NCBI RefSeq assembly: GCF_043195105.1
Contig: NZ_JBAFWO010000015.1
From: NCEH01 sp002257205
GTDB lineage: Bacteria > Pseudomonadota > Alphaproteobacteria > Rhizobiales > Xanthobacteraceae
DNA: 64,000 bases
Direction: 5' to 3' (one strand)
In this document: positions 31,505-40,750 of the stretch, one piece after another
Layout of the letters: each line of letters opens with the position of its first letter
How positions within the stretch are numbered: the first letter of the stretch is position 1
Position numbers and translations under genes: made by a program
Notes under the pieces: generated by a model
What the model was told of the DNA's origin: nothing
The model's database searches: none
Seen by the model: the letters and a program-made list of their open reading frames with translations, nothing else

Positions 31505-32116
31505 ATGCAGCTTTACATGACCACGGGTGCACCCAACCCGCGACGGGTCGCCATCTTCCTCGCGGAAAAGGGGATCACGGTCCCCACGGTCGAGGTCAAT
31601 CTGACCAAGCTTGAGCATTGGCAGGACGAATTCGTGAAGCTGCATCCGCGCCGCCGGGTGCCGGTTCTGGAGCTCGATGACGGCACGGTGATCGCCGAGA
31701 CCATCGCCATCTGCCGCTATTTCGAGGCGGTGCAGGGCGAACCGCGCCTGTTCGGCACCACGCCGACCCAACAGGGCGTGGTCGAGATGTGGCAGCGCAT
31801 GGTGGAGATTGAACTTCTCATGGCGATCCAGTTCGCCTTCCGCCATCTGCACCCCCGCATGGCGGAGCGCGAGCAGCCCCAGGTCAAGGAATGGGGCGAG
31901 GCCAACAAGCCCAAGGTGCGCGACTTCCTGAATTTTCTCGATGGCCAGCTGGATAGCGCCCCGTTCGTGGCCGGGGGAAGCTTCAGCGTCGCCGACATCA
32001 CCGCCTTCGTGGCGATGGACTTCGCCGCAAATGCACGGATCGAAATTCCGGACGAGTTGAAGAACATCGCCCGCTGGCGGGCAGAGATGGCCGAGCGGCC
32101 GGGCTTCAAGGCCTGA
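31505..32116 (+). CDS. Glutathione S-transferase family protein
   Basis: A 203-residue two-domain GST. The thioredoxin-like N-terminal half begins MQLYMTTGAPNPRRVAIFLAEKGI, with the cis-Pro in RRRVPVLELDDGTVIAETIAICRYFE supporting glutathione binding; the all-helical C-terminal half contains GSFSVADITAFVAMDF, the conserved N-capping box with Asp. The gene has its own ribosome site (CCGGAGGCGACGCC). Substrate is unknown; conjugation, thiol transfer or dehalogenation are all possible in this family. Confidence 0.92.
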   Translation: MQLYMTTGAPNPRRVAIFLAEKGITVPTVEVNLTKLEHWQDEFVKLHPRRRVPVLELDDGTVIAETIAICRYFEAVQGEPRLFGTTPTQQGVVEMWQRMVEIELLMAIQFAFRHLHPRMAEREQPQVKEWGEANKPKVRDFLNFLDGQLDSAPFVAGGSFSVADITAFVAMDFAANARIEIPDELKNIARWRAEMAERPGFKA

Positions 32117-32200
32117 ACCACCCTTCCGCCGGCAAGATGCCATCCCCATGTGAAGCGGCCGCCGGTGTGGCGGTGGCTTCAACTGGGCCGGCGCGTGTCG

Positions 32201-32896
32201 ATGGTGAAGGCTGAGATCGGGACGGACATCGGCGCGGCCGCCGGAACGGGTCCCGCCCGGAGCGAGGATCTCGCCGCGCTGGTGGCCGATATCCGCGCCT
32301 GCCGCGCTTGCGTGGAGGCGCCGTTGGGGACGCCGCTGCCCCATGCGCCGCGCCCGGTGCTCCGCGTGTCGCCGACCGCGCGGATCCTGGTGGCGAGCCA
32401 GGCGCCGGGCACCAAGGTACATCTCTCCGGCCTGCCGTTCACCGATGCCTCGGGTGATAGGCTGCGCGCCTGGATGGGCGTGAGCGCGGACGAATTCTAC
32501 GATGTGGCGCGCATCGCCATCGCCCCCATGGGCTTCTGCTTTCCCGGCCAGGATTCGGCCGGGGGCGACCTGCCGCCGCGCCGGGAATGCGCGCGTTTGT
32601 GGCATGACCGGCTGTTTGCCGCCTTGCCGCAGTTCGACATCGTGCTGACCATCGGCCGGCCGGCGCAGGCCTATCATTTTCGCCGCCTTGGCCTTGGCGA
32701 TCTGCTTGGCTCCAGCCTGACGCAGACGGTGGAGAACTGGCGCGCGGTGCGGGCGGCGGCGGGGCGGCCGCGCCTCTATGCCTTGCCCCATCCCTCCTGG
32801 CGTAACACCGGTTGGCTGAAGCGCCACCCCTGGTTCGAGGCCGAGGTCCTGCCGGAGCTGCGCGCCGACGTGCGCCGCGCCCTGTCCGCCGCCTGA
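32201..32896 (+). CDS. Uracil-DNA glycosylase family protein
   Basis: About 231 residues. The core resembles the uracil-DNA glycosylase superfamily: LAALVADIRACRACVEAPLG at the N terminus, ILVASQAPGTKVHLSGLPFTDASGDRLRAWMG (the GQAPG-type base-binding loop) and LYALPHPSWRNTGWL (the HPS motif of the DNA-intercalation loop). It lacks the four-Cys iron-sulfur pattern of family 4 as a complete set. It may remove uracil or another damaged base, or be a non-canonical member. ATG 32201 and GTG 32150 are both possible starts, with no clear ribosome site for either. Confidence 0.8.
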   Translation: MVKAEIGTDIGAAAGTGPARSEDLAALVADIRACRACVEAPLGTPLPHAPRPVLRVSPTARILVASQAPGTKVHLSGLPFTDASGDRLRAWMGVSADEFYDVARIAIAPMGFCFPGQDSAGGDLPPRRECARLWHDRLFAALPQFDIVLTIGRPAQAYHFRRLGLGDLLGSSLTQTVENWRAVRAAAGRPRLYALPHPSWRNTGWLKRHPWFEAEVLPELRADVRRALSAA

Positions 32897-33047
32897 GGGC
32901 AGCCGCTCCCGCGCGCGCTTCCGCATCTTTCCGGCGGCGGCACCTTGTGCCAAGCCTTGCCTCCCGCCACCTGATGCTTTACCGCCCCGACGTGAATGCG
33001 CGGCGGTCACCCGGCTTGCGGGTGTCGGTCCATGAAGGAGACGCGGA

Positions 33048-34190
<1,143 letters not shown>

Positions 34191-34347
34191 ATCACATCAG
34201 CGGGATGACGTTGCGGCATCTGCGAATTTTCTTCCTCGCGCCGGTCGCCAAGGTGGGGTTGCATCCGTTAGAAGAAAGTCGCGGATGACCCCGCGACACT
34301 TTGGTCTTACGCAGGTGGTCATAAAAGAATTTCAGGGAGTGCAATCA

Positions 34348-35439
34348 ATGAAACGCCGTGAGTTCCTCACCGCCGCCGGCGCGGGTGTCGCCGCTTCCAC
34401 CGCCATCGCCATGCCGGCGATCGCCCAGACGATGCCCGAAGTGAAGTGGCGCTGCACCTCGTCCTTCCCGAAGTCCCTCGATACCATCTACGGCGCCGCC
34501 GAGCTGATGGCAAAATCGGTGGCGGAAGCGACCGACGGCAAGTTCCAGATCCAGGTGTTCGCTGCCGGCGAAATCGTGCCCGGCCTGCAGGCGCTCGACG
34601 CCACGCAGAACAAGACCGTCGAGATGTGCCACACGGCCTCTTATTATTATGTCGGCAAGGATCCCACCTTCGCGTTCGGCTCGGCCTTTCCGTTCGGCCT
34701 CAACGCCCGCATGATCAATGCCTGGTTCTACCATGGCGGCGGCCTTGAGCTGCTCAACGAATTCTACAAGAAGTATAACGTCTACATGCTCCCGGGCGGC
34801 AATACCGGCGGGCAGATGGGCGGCTGGTTCCGTAAGGAAATCAAGACCGTCCAGGACCTCCAGGGTCTGAAGATGCGCATCGCCGGCATCGCCGGCCAGA
34901 TCATGGCCAAGCTCGGCGTCGTGCCGCAGCAGCTGGCTGGCGGCGACATCTATCCCGCGCTGGAAAAGGGCACCATCGACGCCGCCGAATGGGTCGGCCC
35001 CTATGACGACGAGAAGCTCGGCCTCCAGAAGGTCGCGCAGTATTATTACTATCCCGGCTGGTGGGAAGGCTGCGCCTCGCTGACCTTCTTCTACAATATG
35101 GAAAAGTGGAACGAACTGCCGAAGAATTACCAGGCGGTTCTGCGCTCCACCGCCGCCCAGGCCAACCTGGACATGCTGGCCAATTACGATGCCAAGAACC
35201 CCAAGGCGGTTCAGAGCCTCGTCAAGGCCGGCGCCCAGCTGCGTCGCTTCCCCAACGAGATGATGGACGCCTGCTATAAGGCCGCCCAGGAACTCTATGA
35301 GGAAATCGGCGCCAAGAACCCGGACTTCAAGAAAGTCCACGATCACGCCAAGGCATTCCGCAACGAGGAATATCTGTGGTGGCAGATCGTCGAATACACC
35401 TATGACGATTACATGGTGCGCGCCCGCACCCGCGGCTGA
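34348..35439 (+). CDS. TRAP transporter periplasmic solute-binding protein, DctP family (TakP-like)
   Basis: A 363-residue secreted binding protein with a twin-arginine-type signal (MKRREFLTAAGAGVAASTAIAMPAIAQ). The mature part shows the DctP fold: VKWRCTSSFPKSLDTIYGAAELMAKSV, GEIVPGLQALDATQNKTVEM, LQGLKMRIAGIAGQIMAKLGVVPQQLAGGDIYPALEKGTIDAAEWVGP. The RIAG segment carries the Arg that binds the substrate carboxylate, and the pattern resembles the 2-oxoacid-binding protein TakP. The start at 34348 has GGGAG nine bases before it. No DctQ/DctM membrane genes are adjacent and a terminator follows, so the partner permease must be encoded elsewhere. Confidence 0.9.
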   Translation: MKRREFLTAAGAGVAASTAIAMPAIAQTMPEVKWRCTSSFPKSLDTIYGAAELMAKSVAEATDGKFQIQVFAAGEIVPGLQALDATQNKTVEMCHTASYYYVGKDPTFAFGSAFPFGLNARMINAWFYHGGGLELLNEFYKKYNVYMLPGGNTGGQMGGWFRKEIKTVQDLQGLKMRIAGIAGQIMAKLGVVPQQLAGGDIYPALEKGTIDAAEWVGPYDDEKLGLQKVAQYYYYPGWWEGCASLTFFYNMEKWNELPKNYQAVLRSTAAQANLDMLANYDAKNPKAVQSLVKAGAQLRRFPNEMMDACYKAAQELYEEIGAKNPDFKKVHDHAKAFRNEEYLWWQIVEYTYDDYMVRARTRG

Positions 35440-35464
35440 TAAAAACTTATTATATCGACGCGAG

Positions 35465-35499
35465 AACGCCCGGAATGCAGCGCATTCCGGGCGTTTTTA
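35465..35499 (+). terminator. Rho-independent terminator after the TRAP gene
   Basis: A perfect 14-bp stem (AACGCCCGGAATGC and its complement) with a 3-base AGC loop runs straight into TTTTTATTT. One of the strongest terminators in the window. Confidence 0.95.
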
Positions 35500-35519
35500 T
35501 TTAGCGATTTTTATGCCGC

Positions 35520-35933
35520 TCAGCGGGTGGCGCCCGGCGTCGCCTGGGTGCGGCCGCCTTCCTGCGCCGGACCCTTGTGCGGATCCTGACCGGCGGCAGT
35601 GCCGCTGCGCGGGGTGATCGAGCCGGTGCTGTCGGTGACGCCGCCATTGGTGCTGCTGCCGCCGGGGGTCGCCTGGGTGCGGCCGCCCTGCTGCGCAGGG
35701 CCGGAATGGGGATCACCGGCGGTCGTGCCCGAGCGCGGGGTGGGCGCGGCGGCCTTGTCATTGGGGGCGATCACGCCGGAACCGCTGGCACCGGGAGTCG
35801 CCTGCGTCCGGCCACCTTCCTGGGCCGGTCCCTTGTGCGGATCCTGGCCGGCTGCGGTGCCGCTCATCTGGGCGGAGGCGCCGATGGTCGAGAAGGCCAG
35901 GAACGCTGCCGTGGCCAGAGTGAGTTTACGCAT
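35520..35933 (-). CDS. Secreted repeat protein of unknown function
   Basis: A 137-residue protein I do not recognise. It has a clear signal peptide (MRKLTLATAAFLAFSTIGASA, cleavage expected before Gln22). The mature part consists of three copies of a roughly 24-residue unit, GTAAGQDPHKGPAQEGGRTQ plus ATPG, at about 25-49, 69-92 and 111-135, joined by Ser/Gly/Thr-rich linkers. Units 1 and 3 are almost identical; unit 2 has Ser for Lys and Gln for Glu. It contains no Cys and no hydrophobic core, so it is probably intrinsically disordered in the periplasm. Conserved Asp-Pro-His and Gln/Glu-Gly-Gly-Arg could bind metal or polyanion; this is speculation. Confidence 0.75.
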   Translation of the reverse strand: MRKLTLATAAFLAFSTIGASAQMSGTAAGQDPHKGPAQEGGRTQATPGASGSGVIAPNDKAAAPTPRSGTTAGDPHSGPAQQGGRTQATPGGSSTNGGVTDSTGSITPRSGTAAGQDPHKGPAQEGGRTQATPGATR

Positions 35934-36194
35934 GCTGTGTTCTCCTTAAGTGAACTCCCACTGCGCACCCAACGCGAGCCTCGTTAAGTTGGTTCAATCA
36001 CACAAAGTTTGAGCGCGGGCATGGCGCTAGACGGGAACCGGTCCGCTGCTGCTTGATCTCGCTTGCCCGCCCGCCTAGTGTCCGCGCGCGTTCCTGAGGG
36101 GAGCGCCTCGCGTGCTCAAAGGCCGCGGTGCGGGGCGGGAAGCGGCGGGGCCGCCGCCCGCAATCCGCGCCGCCGCCGCAGTCAGAACGATGCC

Positions 36195-37127
36195 ATGATC
36201 GATCCCGCGCTTCCGTCCCATATGCGGCCCGACCGGTCCTTCCAGGGCCTCCTGCTGGCGCTCCAGCGGTTCTGGGCGGACCAGGGCTGCGTGGTGCTCC
36301 AGCCTTATGACATGGAAGTGGGAGCCGGCACCTTCCATCCCGCCACCACGCTACGGGCGCTCGGCCCCAAGCATTGGCGCGCCGCCTATGTGCAGCCCTC
36401 GCGCCGCCCCAAGGACGGGCGCTATGGCGAGAACCCCAACCGGCTGCAGCATTATTACCAGTTCCAGGTGATCCTGAAGCCGTCGCCGGACGATCTCCAG
36501 GACCTCTATCTGCGCTCGCTCGCCGCCATCGGCATCGACACGGCCCTGCACGACGTGCGCTTCGTGGAGGACGATTGGGAGAGCCCGACGCTCGGCGCCT
36601 GGGGCCTTGGATGGGAATGCTGGTGCGATGGGATGGAAGTCTCCCAATTCACCTATTTCCAGCAGGTCGCGGGCTTTGAATGTTCGCCGGTTTCGGGCGA
36701 GCTGACCTATGGGCTGGAGCGCCTCGCCATGTATGTGCAGGGCGTCGAGAATGTCTACGACCTGAATTTCAACGGCCGCGAGGGGGCCGAGAAGACCACT
36801 TATGGCGACGTGTTCCTGCAGGCGGAAAAGGAATATTCGCGCCATAATTTCGAACATGCCGACACCGACATGCTGTTCGAGCAGTTCAGGATGGCGGAAG
36901 CGGCCTGCGCGAAATATCTCGCGGCCGGAGACGCCGGCGCGCGCCATCTGATGGCCCAGCCGGCCTATGACCAGTGCATCAAGGCCTCGCACGTGTTCAA
37001 TTTGCTGGATGCGCGCGGCGTGATCTCGGTCACCGAGCGGCAGAGCTATATCCTGCGGGTGCGTGAACTCGCCAAGGGTTGCGGCGCGGCCTGGCTGAAA
37101 ACCGAAGCCGGCGGCGCTACCAGCTGA
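36195..37127 (+). CDS. glyQ: Glycyl-tRNA synthetase alpha subunit
   Basis: A 310-residue class II synthetase catalytic subunit that activates glycine and works as a heterotetramer with GlyS. Signature stretches: FQGLLLALQRFWADQGCVVLQPYDMEVGAGTFHPATTLRALGP (motif 1 region), YVQPSRRPKDGRYGENPNRLQHYYQFQV and LGAWGLGWECWCDGMEVSQFTYFQQVAG, typical of bacterial alpha subunits. The start MIDPALPSHM at 36195 replaces a longer frame that begins in non-coding sequence. glyS follows after 164 bp. Confidence 0.97.
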   Translation: MIDPALPSHMRPDRSFQGLLLALQRFWADQGCVVLQPYDMEVGAGTFHPATTLRALGPKHWRAAYVQPSRRPKDGRYGENPNRLQHYYQFQVILKPSPDDLQDLYLRSLAAIGIDTALHDVRFVEDDWESPTLGAWGLGWECWCDGMEVSQFTYFQQVAGFECSPVSGELTYGLERLAMYVQGVENVYDLNFNGREGAEKTTYGDVFLQAEKEYSRHNFEHADTDMLFEQFRMAEAACAKYLAAGDAGARHLMAQPAYDQCIKASHVFNLLDARGVISVTERQSYILRVRELAKGCGAAWLKTEAGGATS

Positions 37128-37291
37128 GGCGATGTGCAAGGAGGTCCCAGGAGCCGCGCGCCGCGGCCCTGCCGGCGCGGGTCCATCTCGACGCGATCCG
37201 CGAAACCCTCTAGGCAACAGCCAGACCTGACTTCACTCCAGAAGGCGCCCGCGCGCCGCCCCCCGTCCCGCGGGAGGATGAGCCAAAGCCA

Positions 37292-39526
37292 ATGCCCGAT
37301 CTGCTCCTTGAACTGTTCAGCGAAGAAATCCCGGCCCGCATGCAGGCGCAGGCGGCCGAAGCGCTTCGCAAGCTCGTCACCGACGCCCTGGTGGAACGCG
37401 GCCTGCTCTATGAGGGTGCGAAAGCCTTCGTGACGCCGCGCCGGCTCGCGCTCGCGGTCCACGGCCTGCCGGGGCGTCAGAGCGATACGCGCGAGGAGAA
37501 GAAGGGGCCGCGCGTCGGCGCGCCGGAGGGGGCGATCCAGGGCTTCCTGAAGAGCGCGGGCCTTGCCTCCATCGACCAGGCGAGCATCCAGAGCGACCCC
37601 AAGAAGGGTGATTTCTACGTCGCGGTGGTGGAGCGGCCGGGCCGCCCGACAACCGAGGTAATCGCCGAGATCGTGCCGCAGATCGTGCGCAGCTTCCCGT
37701 GGCCGAAGTCCATGCGCTGGGGCTCGGGCAGCCTGCGCTGGGTGCGGCCGCTGCACTCCATCCTGTGCACCTTCGGCACCGAGGTGGAAGATCCCGAGGT
37801 GATTGCATTCGAGATCGACGGCATCGTCTCCTCCGACATCACCTACGGCCATCGCTTCCTGGCGCCGGCGCCCATCAAGGTGCGGCGGCTGGAGGATTAT
37901 CTGGCCAAGCTGGAGGCGGCCAAAGTGGTCGTCGACCGCGACCGCCGCAAGGATATCATCCTCGCCGACGCGAAGGACCTCGCCTTGGTCCACGGGCTCG
38001 ACCTGGTGGAAGACGATGCGCTGCTGGAGGAAGTAGCGGGGCTGGTGGAATGGCCCGTCGTTCTCATCGGCGCGTTCGAGGAGGAGTTCCTCTCGATCCC
38101 CGACGAGGTGATCCGCGCCACCATCCGCGCCAACCAGAAGTGCTTCGTGCTGAAGGACCCGAAGACCGGGCGCCTCGCCAACCGCTTCATCCTGATCTCC
38201 AATATCGCCGCGAGCGACGGCGGCGCGCAGATCGTCGCCGGCAACGGGCGAGTGATCCGCGCCCGCCTGTCGGACGCGAAATTCTTCTGGGACACGGACC
38301 GCAAGGGCACGCTGGAAGGCCGGCTCGGCAAGTTCGATTCCGTCACCTTCCATGAGAAGCTCGGCAGCCAGGGCGCGCGCATCACGCGCATCGCTCGCCT
38401 CGCGCAGGAGATCGCGCCGCTGGTCGGCGCCGATCCCGCGCTTGCCGCGCGCGCCGCGCTGGTGGCGAAGGCCGACCTGCTGACCGAGGTGGTGGGCGAG
38501 TTCCCCGAGCTTCAGGGCCTGATGGGCCGCTATTATGCGGAGGGCGAGGGCCTGCCGGCCGAGATCGCCGCCGCAAGCGAGGATCATTACAAGCCGCAGG
38601 GTCCCTCCGATCGCGTGCCCACCGCGCCGGTGTCCATCGCCGTCGCGCTGGCGGACAAGATCGACACGCTGGTCGGCTTCTGGGTGATCGACGAGAAGCC
38701 GACGGGCTCGAAGGATCCCTACGCGCTGCGCCGCGCTGCGCTCGGCGTGATCCGCATCGTGCTCGACAATAATCTGCGCCTGCCTTTGCTGCCGCTGCTG
38801 GTCTCGGCGACGCGTCCGATTCTTGGCGAGGCGCATTATGCCAGCCATCCGCACGATGTGTTCCACGTGGGTGCGCTGGCCGACAAAATGGTCAGCGACC
38901 TGCTCCAGGGCCTTGCCCGGCGGCTTCTGAAGCTGGCGCCCGGCGCGGACCTGCCAGCCATCGAGCGGGCCGAAGGGCAGACCCTGTCCGGCGACGTGGC
39001 GCGCGACCTGCTCGCCTTTTTCGCCGAGCGGCTGAAGGTGCACATGCGCGAGCGCGGCGCCCGCCACGATCTGGTGGACGCGGTGTTCGGCCTTGAGAAC
39101 CAGGACGATCTTCTGCTGATCGTACGCCGTGTGGAGGCGCTCCAGCGCTTTCTGGAAACCGAGGACGGCAAGACCCTGCTGGCCGGCTATCGGCGCGCGG
39201 TCAATATTCTGCGCATCGAGGAGAAGAAGGACGGCGAGCGCTATGAGGGGCCGGCGGATGCCCGCTTCCTGGTGGAGCCGGCCGAGGAACGCCTCGCGGC
39301 CATGATCGAGACCGTCAAGCCCCAGGTGGTGGAAGCGGTGGCGCGGGAAGATTACGCGGCCGCCATGGCGGCGCTCGCCCATCTGCGCGGGCCGGTTGAT
39401 ACCTTCTTCGAGGCGGTGACGGTGAATGCGAGCGAGCCGCAATTGCGCATCAACCGTCTGAAGCTGCTGGATGAGATCCGCGCCTCCACGCGCGCAATCG
39501 CCGATTTCGACCGGATCGAGGGATAA
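37292..39526 (+). CDS. glyS: Glycyl-tRNA synthetase beta subunit
   Basis: A 744-residue subunit that provides tRNA binding. It starts MPDLLLELFSEEIPARMQ, the invariant bacterial N terminus, and contains FVTPRRLALAVHGLP, MRWGSGSLRWVRPLHSI, VIRATIRANQKCF and a C-terminal anticodon-binding helical domain (from about residue 600 on). GGGAGGATG stands upstream. Slightly longer than many GlyS (about 690), as usual in alphaproteobacteria. Confidence 0.97.
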   Translation: MPDLLLELFSEEIPARMQAQAAEALRKLVTDALVERGLLYEGAKAFVTPRRLALAVHGLPGRQSDTREEKKGPRVGAPEGAIQGFLKSAGLASIDQASIQSDPKKGDFYVAVVERPGRPTTEVIAEIVPQIVRSFPWPKSMRWGSGSLRWVRPLHSILCTFGTEVEDPEVIAFEIDGIVSSDITYGHRFLAPAPIKVRRLEDYLAKLEAAKVVVDRDRRKDIILADAKDLALVHGLDLVEDDALLEEVAGLVEWPVVLIGAFEEEFLSIPDEVIRATIRANQKCFVLKDPKTGRLANRFILISNIAASDGGAQIVAGNGRVIRARLSDAKFFWDTDRKGTLEGRLGKFDSVTFHEKLGSQGARITRIARLAQEIAPLVGADPALAARAALVAKADLLTEVVGEFPELQGLMGRYYAEGEGLPAEIAAASEDHYKPQGPSDRVPTAPVSIAVALADKIDTLVGFWVIDEKPTGSKDPYALRRAALGVIRIVLDNNLRLPLLPLLVSATRPILGEAHYASHPHDVFHVGALADKMVSDLLQGLARRLLKLAPGADLPAIERAEGQTLSGDVARDLLAFFAERLKVHMRERGARHDLVDAVFGLENQDDLLLIVRRVEALQRFLETEDGKTLLAGYRRAVNILRIEEKKDGERYEGPADARFLVEPAEERLAAMIETVKPQVVEAVAREDYAAAMAALAHLRGPVDTFFEAVTVNASEPQLRINRLKLLDEIRASTRAIADFDRIEG

Positions 39527-39852
39527 TTCCCCGCCCGCCGCGCGGCGGGCATCCTCCAATACCATCGGACGCCGCCGTGCCTTGCGTAAAGCGAGAGCGC
39601 GGCGGTTGCCGTTTTGCCGGGTTTGTTTCGGTTCGTCTTTCCGCGCCTGGATGAGCCTGCGTTTTCGTTTCCAGTTATCGTGGGCGGTAATGGCAATTGC
39701 GCGAGTATGACTTGCGCATTTACATATAAGTTATAGGTTTTAACTCGCGTTAATAGAAGTAAATAACACCTTTTTATTGTCCTTTAGGGAAATCTTCATC
39801 GCCACCTGTCACAGTCGCCCAGGGTTGGGTTGAGTAATGGGTGAGCGTAGCA
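39527..39852. other. AT-rich intergenic region upstream of sciP
   Basis: No gene is seen. The second half (about 39690-39800) is unusually AT-rich for this genome and contains TTAACTCGCGTTAA at 39740-39753, a CtrA-box-like pair of TTAA half sites with a 6-base spacer (the CtrA consensus has 7). It probably holds the sciP promoter. Confidence 0.5.
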
Positions 39853-40128
39853 ATGACCGATGCCTATCGGCCTAGGGTGAAATACGTGATCGGGCCCGAT
39901 GGGAGCCCGTTGACCATCGCGGATCTGCCGCCGCCGGACACTCGACGTTGGGTGATACGGCGCAAGGCGGAAGTGGTGGCGGCGGTGCGCGGCGGGCTCA
40001 TCAGTCTGGAAGAGGCGTGCAAGCGCTATACGCTCACGGTGGACGAGTTCCTGTCGTGGCAGGCCTCCATCGACCAGCACGGCTTGCCCGGTCTGCGCAC
40101 CACGCGCATCCAGCATTATCGCAATTAA
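39853..40128 (+). CDS. sciP: CtrA inhibitor SciP (DUF1153 family)
   Basis: A 91-residue protein matching the small alphaproteobacterial family typified by Caulobacter SciP: YVIGPDGSPLTIADLPPPDT, RRWVIRRKAEVVAAVRGGL, then ISLEEACKRYTLTVDEFLSW with a helix-turn-helix, and a basic end GLRTTRIQHYRN. In Caulobacter SciP binds the master cell-cycle regulator CtrA and blocks transcription of CtrA targets in G1. ATG 39853 is used; GTG at 39841 would add four residues. Transcription ends convergently with phnN. Confidence 0.93.
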   Translation: MTDAYRPRVKYVIGPDGSPLTIADLPPPDTRRWVIRRKAEVVAAVRGGLISLEEACKRYTLTVDEFLSWQASIDQHGLPGLRTTRIQHYRN

Positions 40129-40150
40129 AGCCGGCCGGTGGGCCGGGCTT
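40128..40150. terminator. Hairpin between convergent sciP and phnN
   Basis: AAGCCGGCC pairs with GGCC-G-GGCTT (one bulged G) over a GGTG loop immediately after the sciP stop. It may serve both genes; there is no T run. Confidence 0.4.
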
Positions 40151-40165
40151 CGCCGCGCGGCCGGG

Positions 40166-40750
40166 TCAGGCCGGCGCGTGCGCGGCGATGAAATCGGTGA
40201 GGCGTGTGCCGCATTCCGCCGGCGGCCCGACATTCTCAAGCAGGAGATCGGGCTGAAGGTCGATCTGCGGCGCCCGCTCCAGGCGCTCGCGGATATCGTC
40301 CTCCGCTTCCCGCCCGCGCAGGGCGAGGCGGGCGGCGCGCACCGCGACCGGCGCGCTCACATGCACCACGAACAGGCGTGAAAAGCGTTTGCGCGCCCCC
40401 GGCAAGGTGGCGCGTGAGCCGTTGGCCACCACCACGTCGCCCGCGCGCACCTGCGCCGTCACTTCCGCCCCGAGGGCGTAGGAGAGGCCGTGCGCCTGCC
40501 AGGAGAGCGCGAATTCTCCCTGTCGCGCGGCGAAATCCGCAACGCTCAAGGTGCCGTGTTCCTCGCCCGCACCTGCCGGGCGGGTCACCAGCCGGCGCGC
40601 GAAATGCACCCGCGCATTGTCGCTCAGGCGCGCCCGCGCAAAGTCCAGCAGCGTGTCCTTGCCGGCGCCGGACGGGCCGACCACCAGGATCAGCGCTCCG
40701 GGACCGAACGGCGGCGCCGTCTCGACGATCGCGTCCTGCATCAGGCTCAT
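40166..40750 (-). CDS. phnN: Ribose 1,5-bisphosphate phosphokinase PhnN
   Basis: A 194-residue guanylate-kinase-like enzyme that phosphorylates ribose 1,5-bisphosphate to PRPP, the last step of the C-P lyase pathway. The Walker A motif is VVGPSGAGKDTLLDF (about 23-37), followed by ARRLVTRPAGAGEEHGTLS. Its start overlaps the phnM stop by 4 bases (ATGA). It is the last gene of the minus-strand phn operon. Confidence 0.95.
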   Translation of the reverse strand: MSLMQDAIVETAPPFGPGALILVVGPSGAGKDTLLDFARARLSDNARVHFARRLVTRPAGAGEEHGTLSVADFAARQGEFALSWQAHGLSYALGAEVTAQVRAGDVVVANGSRATLPGARKRFSRLFVVHVSAPVAVRAARLALRGREAEDDIRERLERAPQIDLQPDLLLENVGPPAECGTRLTDFIAAHAPA

